Origin: Microbacterium sp.
GTDB lineage: Bacteria > Actinomycetota > Actinomycetes > Actinomycetales > Microbacteriaceae
DNA length: 6,609 nt
Assembly (NCBI GenBank): GCA_003524435.1
Contig: DQHP01000090.1
Location: 223-6,831 of the forward strand
Reading direction: 5' to 3'
This document shows, in pieces, positions 1 to 5,350 of the stretch. A program made the position numbers and the translations under genes. The notes under the pieces were generated by a model. It was not told the origin of the DNA and did no database searches. It saw only the letters and a list, made by a program, of their open reading frames with translations. The number at the start of each line of letters is the position of its first letter. Positions within the stretch are counted from its first letter, which is position 1.

Positions 1-304
1 CCCCTAAGCCCGCGCCCAGCCCCGTCATGATCGCACCCAAAAGGCTGGACGCCCGCGCCAGAGTCGCGGCGCGCAACGCACGGAACGGATCGATGCGTCC
101 GGGAGTCTGCCCGCGGACGCTACGGCGCACCGGCCAGGCGAGCGCGAGCGTCGCTGCGGCCAGCAGCAGCAAGAGCACCGGGAGGAAGCCTGAGGGAGTA
201 AAGGTCGCTCTCCCCGCCACCGTCAACAGATGATCAGCAAGATATCCGATTCCTCCTCCGACGAGCGCGAGCAGGATGAGAACCGTCGCAGAAGTACGCC
301 TCAT
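1..304 (-). CDS. DUF3180 domain membrane protein (partial, C-terminus beyond window)
   Basis: This is the last gene of the folate cluster visible here. It reads from an ATG at 304-302 to the window edge without a stop, giving 101 codons. The ATG overlaps the folK stop in an ATGA, so translation is probably coupled. No good Shine-Dalgarno sequence is visible. The product starts MRRTSATVLILLALVGGG and has two clear hydrophobic segments, about residues 7-27 and 39-59, separated by a short polar loop. An Arg/Gly linker follows, then the segment DPFRALRAATLARASSLLGA (about 72-91), which I recognise as the conserved core of DUF3180 (actinobacterial, usually around 150 residues and four membrane passes). 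A third hydrophobic segment begins at the edge. Function is unknown. The position after folK is conserved in actinobacteria, including Mycobacterium, so a link to folate or pterin handling has been suspected only from context. I assign none. Confidence 0.85.
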   Translation of the reverse strand, partial: MRRTSATVLILLALVGGGIGYLADHLLTVAGRATFTPSGFLPVLLLLLAAATLALAWPVRRSVRGQTPGRIDPFRALRAATLARASSLLGAIMTGLGAGLG

Positions 305-852
305 ATGCCGTCCGGACCGTCGTTACCCGCATCCGCCCGCAATCGCGCGGCGAGGTCGGCGACTTTTCCGAGCCCAGGGATCTCAGCATCGGGTGCGACG
401 CTCAACCACGGCTCCAGCACGAACAGTCGCTCGGCCGCACGAGGATGCGGAAGCAGCAGTGTCGGCTCGTCAGAGATGACGTCGCCGTATGTGATCAGAT
501 CGAGGTCGAGGGTACGGTCGCCCCAGCGTTCATGTCGCTCGCGTCCATTCTCGTCTTCGATCGCGTGCAGCATCCCCAGCAGGATCTGCGGGTCAAGGCG
601 AGTAATGACCAACGCGACCGCGTTGACGTAGCCAGGTGCATCGGGGTCGGGACCGTCCACGCGCACGGCGACGGTCTCAAAAACCTCTGAAAGTTGAACG
701 TTCTCAACCAGGGGTAGCCGAGAGATCCGCTCAATGGCCCGATCGATGATCGCCCGGCGATCGCCGAGGTTCGATCCGAGCGCCACGACCGCTGTCACGG
801 GCTCGCGCCCTGGACGCGAAGCGGGGCTGGTGAGCGGAGGCATCCGGGTCAT
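301..852 (-). CDS. folK: 2-amino-4-hydroxy-6-hydroxymethyldihydropteridine diphosphokinase (HPPK)
   Basis: FolK transfers pyrophosphate from ATP to 6-hydroxymethyl-7,8-dihydropterin, making the substrate for FolP in the cytoplasm. The 183-residue product has the family landmarks in order: ALGSNLGDR (24-32), the pterin-side segment GYVNAV (73-78), the signature RWGDRTLDLDLITYGD (108-123) whose D115 and D117 correspond to the magnesium-binding aspartates D95/D97 of E. coli HPPK, and LPHPRAAERLFVLEP (133-147). The first 19 or so residues (MTRMPPLTSPASRPGREP) precede the usual start of the fold. I keep the ATG at 852-850 because it overlaps the folB stop in an ATGA and has a weak GAAGG 10 bases upstream. 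An internal start is possible but less supported. It overlaps the DUF3180 gene by 4 bases downstream. Family assignment is secure. Confidence 0.97.
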   Translation of the reverse strand: MTRMPPLTSPASRPGREPVTAVVALGSNLGDRRAIIDRAIERISRLPLVENVQLSEVFETVAVRVDGPDPDAPGYVNAVALVITRLDPQILLGMLHAIEDENGRERHERWGDRTLDLDLITYGDVISDEPTLLLPHPRAAERLFVLEPWLSVAPDAEIPGLGKVADLAARLRADAGNDGPDGI

Positions 853-1229
853 TGTGCTGTCGCCTTCTGTCCTCGGTGCACCGTCACTGCAACATCCGAA
901 AAGCTCAATGCTATGGGCGCATGGGGCTTGTGCACGGTCACCGTAACGAACTGCACACGCGGATCTTCGAGTACGACAACCGCGATGCGTTCGGCGAGCG
1001 TCTCGATGAGGTCGACGGGATCACCAGAAACAACGGCGGCAACCTTCTCGGCGAGTTCGCCGTAATGCACAGTGTCGGCCACATCATCGGATGCCGCGGC
1101 ATCCGCCAACGCGAGATGAAGGCGCAGGTCGATGACGAAGTCCTGGCCGTTCTCGCGCTCGTGATCGAAGACGCCGTGCCGGCCAAACACAGTGAGGCCG
1201 GTCAGCTGAATCTCATCCAACGGGTGCAT
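849..1229 (-). CDS. folB: Dihydroneopterin aldolase
   Basis: FolB cleaves 7,8-dihydroneopterin to 6-hydroxymethyl-7,8-dihydropterin and glycolaldehyde. It is normally an octamer in the cytosol. The open frame extends back to 1364, but the true start is the ATG at 1229-1227: a strong GGGAGGA lies about 6 bases upstream, and the protein then begins MHPLDEIQLTGLTVFGRHGV exactly where family members begin, giving 126 residues (typical is about 120). Aligned by eye with S. aureus FolB, the catalytic and pterin-anchoring residues are E24 (E22 there), Y56 in VHYGE (Y54), E76 in IETLAERI (E74) and K101 in VTVHKP (K100). The folP stop lies one base upstream of the ATG, and the folB stop overlaps folK by 4 bases. 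An 18-base perfect palindrome sits inside the gene at 1088-1105 and encodes part of the ADAAASDD stretch. Confidence 0.96.
   Translation of the reverse strand: MHPLDEIQLTGLTVFGRHGVFDHERENGQDFVIDLRLHLALADAAASDDVADTVHYGELAEKVAAVVSGDPVDLIETLAERIAVVVLEDPRVQFVTVTVHKPHAPIALSFSDVAVTVHRGQKATAQ
1088..1105. repeat. 18-base perfect palindrome inside folB
   Basis: CGGATGCCGCGGCATCCG equals its own reverse complement over all 18 bases. It is built from one GGATGC and one GCATCC, the hexamer that is frequent in this window. On the coding strand it falls in codons for ADAAAS. No spacer is present, so it would make a poor RNA hairpin but a good symmetric protein-binding site. It may also be coincidence. Confidence 0.6.
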
Positions 1230-1230
1230 C

Positions 1231-2034
1231 TCAGTCCTCCCAGGCATGCGCGATGGCGAGAGCGTCGCGCGTCGCTTCGACGTTGTGCACGCGAACCGCC
1301 CAGACACCGTAGCGAACGGCGAGCGCACTGGTGATGGCGGTCGCAAGATCAAGTCGCGCTTCATCGCTCTCAGCGCCGCCTGTGCCCTGCAACGCCGCGC
1401 TCAAGAACCGCTTGCGTGACGTGCCGATGAGCACCCGGTACCCCAGCGCTTTGATGTCGTCCAGGCCGCGTAACACGTCCCAGTTCTGTGTTCCTGCCTT
1501 GGCGAAGCCAATGCCTGGGTCGACGATCAGCCGGGCCGGGGCGATGCCCGCTTCGGCGGCTTTGCCGACTCGCTCCCGTAGTTCACTGGCCACTTCACGC
1601 GCGGCCTTGCGGTACTCAGCGCGCGCATACATGTCGTCGGATGGTCCCCGCCAGTGTCCGATCGCGAAGTCAGCACCGGATTCAGCGACGGCGACGAGCA
1701 TCTCTGGGTCAGCGAGGCCACCAGAAACGTCATTCACAATTCGGGCACCCGCCTGCACTGCTGCTACCGCAGTGGATGCGTTCAGAGTGTCAACGCTCAC
1801 GGGAATGCCGCGGGCAGCAAGTTCTTGAATTACAGGGATCACACGCTGTTGTTCGACAGCAACATCCACACGCTCAGCCCCCGGGCGTGTCGACTCACCG
1901 CCCACGTCGAGCACTGTTGCGCCGGCTTCGCACAGACTGATTCCGTGCGCGATAGCGTGTTCCGGCTCTGCGAAGCGCCCGCCGTCACTGAAGGAGTCTG
2001 GTGTGACGTTGACGATGCCCCAGATTCCCGTCAT
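1231..2034 (-). CDS. folP: Dihydropteroate synthase
   Basis: FolP condenses hydroxymethyldihydropterin pyrophosphate with p-aminobenzoate to give dihydropteroate, and is the target of sulfonamides. The 267-residue TIM-barrel protein shows all the usual blocks: IVNVTPDSFSDGG (7-19, signature 1), DVGGESTRPGA (43-53, signature 2, sulfonamide-contact loop), VSVDT (79-83), RIVNDVSGG (98-106), GHWRG (126-130), LIVDPGIGFAK (169-179), LIGTSRKRFL (202-211, with the K/R pair that contacts the pyrophosphate and pABA sites) and VRVHNV (247-252, the RxH anion site). GHW replaces the more usual MH at the GHWRG block, which I take as lineage variation. The N-terminus before signature 1 is short (six residues). 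The ATG overlaps the folE stop as ATGA, and the upstream GCGGGG is only a weak ribosome site, so coupling to folE probably drives initiation. No resistance-type change was diagnosed, because this needs an alignment. Confidence 0.97.
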   Translation of the reverse strand: MTGIWGIVNVTPDSFSDGGRFAEPEHAIAHGISLCEAGATVLDVGGESTRPGAERVDVAVEQQRVIPVIQELAARGIPVSVDTLNASTAVAAVQAGARIVNDVSGGLADPEMLVAVAESGADFAIGHWRGPSDDMYARAEYRKAAREVASELRERVGKAAEAGIAPARLIVDPGIGFAKAGTQNWDVLRGLDDIKALGYRVLIGTSRKRFLSAALQGTGGAESDEARLDLATAITSALAVRYGVWAVRVHNVEATRDALAIAHAWED

Positions 2035-2633
2035 TGCGCGGACCCCGCGCTTCGTCCACCGATCAGAGTGATAAGTTCTGCCCGCGCGACCGGTTCGGTG
2101 TACACACCGCGAGCCGAGACGGTGAGGGTGGATGCTTCCGGCTGGCGCCCGCCACGCATCGTGACGCAGCCGTGCACGGCGTCGAGCACGACAAGCACGC
2201 CCCGGGTATCGAGGTGCTCGGCGATTGTGTCAGCGATCTGCTCGCCGAGGCGCTCCTGCACCTGCGGTCGGGCGGCGAGAGTCTCGACGACCCGCACCAG
2301 GGCACCGAGGCCGACGACCTGCTCACCGGGCAGATACGCAATGTGCGCGTGCCCCGCGAACGGCAGTAAGTGGTGCTCGCAGACCGAGCGGAAGCGAATA
2401 TCGCGCAGCAGCACTGCCCCAGAGGGCAGTGTCTCGGGCGCAGGACCTCGCGACACGCTGATCGTGCGGGAGAGCGGCTCTGCCGCATCCTGTCCGACAC
2501 CGGCGAAGAACTCCGAATACAGCTCCGCCATACGCGTCGGGGTCTGCTTCAAACCCGGGCGGTCAGGATCCTCGCCGATGGCTTCGAGTAGCTCGCGGGT
2601 GAGCCGCTCGACACGTTGCCTGTCGACGACCAC
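2031..2633 (-). CDS. folE: GTP cyclohydrolase I
   Basis: FolE converts GTP to 7,8-dihydroneopterin triphosphate plus formate, the first committed step of folate synthesis. The enzyme is a homodecamer with one zinc per subunit. The 200-residue product starts at GTG (2633-2631). No in-frame start exists upstream of it before a stop, and the resulting MVVDRQRVERLTRELLEAIG matches the family N-terminus. The zinc ligands are visible as C85 and H88 in SVCEHHLLPF (83-92) and C156 in HGCVTMRGGRQ (154-164). H87 and H154 match catalytic histidines of the E. coli enzyme, and Q126-E127 the pterin-binding pair. DRPGLKQTPTRM (24-35) is the standard early motif. GLGALVRVVE (108-117) differs from the common GLSKLARVVE, and VHGCVTMRGGRQ from the common EHLCMTMRG; both look like clade variants. 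The ftsH stop lies 2 bases upstream and no Shine-Dalgarno sequence is present, so the start is likely coupled to ftsH translation. Confidence 0.96.
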   Translation of the reverse strand: MVVDRQRVERLTRELLEAIGEDPDRPGLKQTPTRMAELYSEFFAGVGQDAAEPLSRTISVSRGPAPETLPSGAVLLRDIRFRSVCEHHLLPFAGHAHIAYLPGEQVVGLGALVRVVETLAARPQVQERLGEQIADTIAEHLDTRGVLVVLDAVHGCVTMRGGRQPEASTLTVSARGVYTEPVARAELITLIGGRSAGSAQ

Positions 2634-2635
2634 GA

Positions 2636-4651
2636 TCAGGCCGTCGCCGGCCGGGCCTGCCCGGATGCCGGATTGCCGTCCGTCGCGCCGCGGGGTGCCG
2701 TGGCATCCGCTGATCCTTCGACAGATGCCACAGCATCCGCCGGAATCACACGCTTAGGAACATCAATCGGCGGACGGCTTGATACCGGCCGAGTGTCGCT
2801 CGAAAGCCACAGCGGACGCTCTGGCAACTTCTGGATGTCGGTGAAGATCTCGGCGATCCGGTTGTGGTCGAGGGTCTCTTCCTCCAACAACGCCAAAGCG
2901 AGGCTGTCAAGAAGATCGCGGTTGTTGCTCAACACCTCGTACGCCTCGTTGTGCGCCTGTTCGATGAGCTGGCGCACCTCGACGTCGACGCGTTCGGCGA
3001 TCGACTCGGAGTACTCGCGTCCACGCCCCATGTCGCGACCGGCGAAGGGCTCGCCACCTTCGGATCCGAGTTTGACGGGGCCGAGCCCGGTGGTCATGCC
3101 GTATTCGATGACCATCTTGCGGGCGATGCTTGTCGCCTTCTCGATGTCGTTGGATGCACCGGTGGTGGGGTCGTGGAAGACGAGCTCTTCGGCGACACGG
3201 CCACCCATGGCGTACGTCAGTTGATCCTGCAGCTCATTGCGGGTGACGGAGTACTTGTCATCCAGCGGCATGACCATTGTGTAGCCGAGTGCCTTTCCGC
3301 GGGGCAGGATCGTGATTTTCGTCACAGGGTCGGTGTAGTTCATCGCCGCTGCGGCGAGCGCGTGCCCGCCCTCGTGGTACGCCGTGATCAGCCTCTCGCG
3401 GTCCTTCATCATGCGCGTACGGCGCTGGGGTCCGGCGATGACGCGGTCGATGGCTTCGTCAAGCGCACGGTTGTCGATCAGCTGCGCGTTCGAACGTGCG
3501 GTGAGCAGTGCGGCTTCGTTGAGCACGTTCGCAAGATCGGCACCGGTGAAGCCCGGGGTCTTACGCGCGACGACTTCGAGGTCAACGGTCTGGGCGAGCG
3601 GCTTGCCCTTGGCGTGCACGTTGAGGATATGTAGCCGGCCCTTGAGGTCCGGAGCATCCACACCGATCTGGCGGTCAAAACGGCCAGGACGAAGGAGTGC
3701 GGGGTCAAGGATGTCGGGACGGTTCGTCGCCGCGATCACAATGACGTTCGCATTGGGGTCGAAGCCGTCCATCTCAACGAGCATCTGGTTCAACGTCTGC
3801 TCGCGCTCGTCGTTACCGCCGCCCATGCCGGCGCCGCGGTGGCGGCCGACGGCATCGATCTCGTCGATGAAGATGATCGCGGGGGAGTTTTCCTTGGCCT
3901 GGTTGAACAGGTCGCGGACGCGGGATGCTCCGACTCCGACGAACATCTCGACGAAGTCAGAACCCGAAATCGAGTAGAAGGGCGCTCCGGCCTCGCCGGC
4001 GACGGCGCGGGCGAGGAGGGTCTTACCTGTTCCTGGAGGGCCGTACAGCAGCACGCCCTTCGGAATGCGAGCACCAATCGCCTGGAACTTCGCGGGGTCC
4101 TCGAGGAATTCCTTGATCTCTTCCAGCTCTTCGATGGCTTCGTCCGCGCCAGCGACATCGGCGAAGGTGACCGTCGGGGTCTCCTTGCTGACGAGCTTCG
4201 CTTTCGACTTACCGAACTGCATGACCTTTCCGCCGCCGCCTTGCATCGACGACAGCAGCCACCAGAACAGCAGGCCGAGCAGTACCAGGGGAAGAAGAAG
4301 AGAGAGGAAACCGTCGAACCAGGTCGCCCGTGGGACGACATCATCGAAGCCGTCCTTCGGGTCGGCGGCGGTGATCGCCTCAACGACGTCGTCGGCGCGG
4401 GCGTCTACGTAGTAGAACTGCACCGACTTAGAGCCTTCGAATGCCTTCGACAGTGTCATGTCGACGCGCTGGTCGCCGTCAGTGTTCGTCACCTCAGCTA
4501 CGGTCTTGCCCTCCAGCAGGTCAAGACCCTGCTGGGTGGTAATCGACTTCGGGGCGCCCAAATTCGACACCAGCAGGAAGCCGCCAAAAAGCAAAACACC
4601 GATCAACACTACGTAGAGCAGTGGATTGCGGGTGATCTTCTTCACATCCAT
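2636..4651 (-). CDS. ftsH: ATP-dependent zinc metalloprotease FtsH
   Basis: FtsH is the membrane-anchored AAA+ protease that extracts and degrades damaged membrane proteins and selected cytosolic regulators. It is a hexamer. The 671-residue product has a membrane segment at about 11-29, an extracytoplasmic domain at about 30-111, a second membrane segment at about 112-133 and a Gly-rich linker (QGGGGK, 137-142). The AAA domain follows, with Walker A GPPGTGKT (204-211), pore loop MFVGVG (236-241), Walker B IIFIDEID (259-266) and the second region of homology around ATNRPDIL to RPGRFDR (308-327). The M41 peptidase site is HEGGH (426-430), with D502 in ASNDIEKAT as probable third zinc ligand. 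HEGGH rather than HEAGH is usual in actinobacterial FtsH. The last 60 or so residues are a low-complexity Ala/Pro/Ser tail. The ATG is the first possible start after an in-frame TAA and has no Shine-Dalgarno sequence. hpt ends 62 bases upstream; folE starts 2 bases after the stop. Confidence 0.98.
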   Translation of the reverse strand: MDVKKITRNPLLYVVLIGVLLFGGFLLVSNLGAPKSITTQQGLDLLEGKTVAEVTNTDGDQRVDMTLSKAFEGSKSVQFYYVDARADDVVEAITAADPKDGFDDVVPRATWFDGFLSLLLPLVLLGLLFWWLLSSMQGGGGKVMQFGKSKAKLVSKETPTVTFADVAGADEAIEELEEIKEFLEDPAKFQAIGARIPKGVLLYGPPGTGKTLLARAVAGEAGAPFYSISGSDFVEMFVGVGASRVRDLFNQAKENSPAIIFIDEIDAVGRHRGAGMGGGNDEREQTLNQMLVEMDGFDPNANVIVIAATNRPDILDPALLRPGRFDRQIGVDAPDLKGRLHILNVHAKGKPLAQTVDLEVVARKTPGFTGADLANVLNEAALLTARSNAQLIDNRALDEAIDRVIAGPQRRTRMMKDRERLITAYHEGGHALAAAAMNYTDPVTKITILPRGKALGYTMVMPLDDKYSVTRNELQDQLTYAMGGRVAEELVFHDPTTGASNDIEKATSIARKMVIEYGMTTGLGPVKLGSEGGEPFAGRDMGRGREYSESIAERVDVEVRQLIEQAHNEAYEVLSNNRDLLDSLALALLEEETLDHNRIAEIFTDIQKLPERPLWLSSDTRPVSSRPPIDVPKRVIPADAVASVEGSADATAPRGATDGNPASGQARPATA
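2637..2659 (-). promoter_or_regulatory. Hairpin overlapping the ftsH stop and folE initiation region
   Basis: CAGGCC (2637-2642) pairs with GGCCTG (2654-2659) around an 11-base loop. On the mRNA the stem ends inside the ftsH TGA, 3 bases before the folE GTG, and occupies the place where a Shine-Dalgarno sequence would be. A ribosome finishing ftsH would melt it, which fits coupled translation. The stem is short, so function is inferred from position only. Confidence 0.3.
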
Positions 4652-4713
4652 GATGCGTTCAGCGTATCGCGCTGGACTTTACGGTCTCCTGTGATTCGCC
4701 CACGGCGTACGAC
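4652..4713 (-). other. hpt-ftsH intergenic region
   Basis: These 62 bases hold no gene. On the minus strand I see no stem followed by a T-run, so no factor-independent terminator between hpt and ftsH. A TACGCT hexamer (4661-4666) fits the loose TANNNT actinobacterial -10 pattern and ends 9 bases before the ftsH ATG, but I find no matching -35. The only purine-rich Shine-Dalgarno-like run (AGGAGA) is about 32-38 bases from the ATG, too far to serve it. Read-through from hpt, a weak ftsH promoter, or both are possible. Confidence 0.4.
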
Positions 4714-5265
4714 TCAGCTGTACACGTGCGGAGCGAGCACTGCGACATCGCGGAGGTTGCGGTAGCGCTCGTCATAGTCGAGGCCGTACCCAACGACGAA
4801 CTCAACGGGAATGTCGAAGCCGACATACTTGCAGTCGATCTCAACCTTTGCAGCCTCGGGTTTGCGCAACAGGGCAAGAACTTCGATCGACTCAGGGCCG
4901 CGTGACTCGAAGTTCTCGAGCAGCCAACTCAGCGTCAGACCAGAATCAATGATGTCTTCGACGATGAGCACGTGCTTGCCGTGCAGGTCGGTGTCGAGGT
5001 CCTTACGAATCTGCACGACACCGCTCGACTTCGTGCTGGAGCCGTAACTGGAGACGGCCATCCAATCCATCGGGGCGTGAAACGGCAGCGCACGGGCGAA
5101 GTCGGCCATGACCATCACTGCGCCTTTGAGGACACCGACGAGCAACAAGTCTTTGCCGTCGTAGTCTTTTGCGACCCGGACAGCGAGCTCTTCAAGCTTG
5201 GCTTTGATCTCCTCCTCTGTGACGAGGATCTCTGCAAGGTCATCCTGAATCTCAGCGGCACGCAT
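4714..5265 (-). CDS. hpt: Hypoxanthine-guanine phosphoribosyltransferase
   Basis: Hpt joins hypoxanthine or guanine to PRPP, forming IMP or GMP in purine salvage. The 183-residue length is typical of bacterial enzymes. Visible type I phosphoribosyltransferase features are the pyrophosphate-binding LKGAV (46-50), the mobile loop around SSYGSSTKSSG (72-82), the PRPP motif LIVEDIIDSGLTL (100-112) with D107 as likely general base, the purine-contacting K135 in LLRK, and the base-stacking/hood region KYVGFDIPVEFVVGYGLDY (146-164). The ATG at 5265-5263 gives MRAAEIQDDL and has no Shine-Dalgarno sequence upstream. Instead a TAAAAT -10-like hexamer ends 6 bases before it, suggesting a leaderless transcript. 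A second ATG at 5269-5267 is out of frame. Because the DUF937 gene lies upstream on the other strand, hpt cannot be co-transcribed with tilS here. It may also supply transcription to ftsH across the 62-base gap. Confidence 0.97.
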   Translation of the reverse strand: MRAAEIQDDLAEILVTEEEIKAKLEELAVRVAKDYDGKDLLLVGVLKGAVMVMADFARALPFHAPMDWMAVSSYGSSTKSSGVVQIRKDLDTDLHGKHVLIVEDIIDSGLTLSWLLENFESRGPESIEVLALLRKPEAAKVEIDCKYVGFDIPVEFVVGYGLDYDERYRNLRDVAVLAPHVYS

Positions 5266-5271
5266 GCATTG

Positions 5272-5277
5272 ATTTTA
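5272..5277 (-). promoter_or_regulatory. Putative -10 element for leaderless hpt
   Basis: TAAAAT on the minus strand matches five of six bases of TATAAT and fits the actinobacterial TANNNT pattern. Exactly six bases (CAATGC) separate it from the hpt ATG, so the expected transcription start is the A of the start codon. No good -35 hexamer is visible 16-18 bases upstream, as is common in actinobacterial promoters. The lack of a Shine-Dalgarno sequence before hpt agrees with a leaderless message. This remains a prediction from pattern and spacing. Confidence 0.5.
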
Positions 5278-5303
5278 GTCGACGGAAGCTGAGGGTCGCG
5301 CAC

Positions 5304-5312
5304 TACTGTAAT
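5304..5312 (+). promoter_or_regulatory. Possible -10 region for the DUF937 gene
   Basis: TACTGT (5304-5309) and the overlapping TGTAAT (5307-5312) are the only -10-like hexamers on the plus strand in the 85-base gap, about 40 bases before the ATG. No convincing -35 lies at the right distance; TCGACG at 5279-5284 is a poor match with 19 bases to TACTGT. A start near 5316-5319 would place the short inverted repeat at 5317-5327 in the early 5' leader. This is weak evidence. Confidence 0.25.
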
Positions 5313-5316
5313 CATT

Positions 5317-5327
5317 GACGGGCCGTC
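5317..5327. repeat. Short inverted repeat in the divergent promoter region
   Basis: GACGG-G-CCGTC has perfect 5-base arms around one central base and is followed directly by the palindrome CGGGCCCG (5327-5334). It sits between the possible -10 and the ribosome site of the DUF937 gene and about 40 bases upstream of the hpt -10. It could be an operator or a leader hairpin, but short GC palindromes also arise by chance at this base composition. Confidence 0.25.
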
Positions 5328-5333
5328 GGGCCC

Positions 5334-5343
5334 GGAAGGAAGG
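5334..5343 (+). promoter_or_regulatory. Ribosome binding site deciding the DUF937 gene start
   Basis: A GGAAGGAAGG run ends 7 bases before the ATG at 5351. It is the strongest plus-strand Shine-Dalgarno-like sequence in the gap and fixes this ATG as the start over an in-frame TTG at 5315. Confidence 0.8.
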
Positions 5344-5350
5344 CATCATC

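Noticed and set aside
426..430. HEGGH instead of HEAGH in the FtsH zinc site (residue numbers)
   Set aside because: The metal-binding and catalytic H, E and H are intact, and HEGGH is usual in actinobacterial FtsH, so it is not a defect.
755..766. Perfect 12-base palindrome CGGCGATCGCCG in folK
   Set aside because: It encodes the conserved GDRR motif residues of HPPK, and such GCGATCGC-type palindromes are common in GC-rich DNA, so protein constraint plus composition explain it.
1230..1364. Extended N-terminus for folB from an ATG at 1364
   Set aside because: The added 45 residues overlap folP in another frame and match nothing in the family. The GGGAGGA ribosome site and family alignment support the ATG at 1229.
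1654..2757. Open frame of 367 codons on the plus strand opposite folP and folE
   Set aside because: It lies antisense to two certain genes, is rich in Arg, Ser, Thr and Pro with no recognisable domain, and is the usual shadow frame of high-GC coding DNA.
2864..4765. Long plus-strand open frames (256 and 308 codons) opposite ftsH
   Set aside because: Both are antisense to an unmistakable ftsH, have no family resemblance or ribosome site, and follow from third-position GC bias.
5315..5350. Earlier TTG start for the DUF937 gene
   Set aside because: It would add an unrelated Arg-rich leader encoded by the ribosome-site region itself. The ATG at 5351 has the good spacing and the family-like start.
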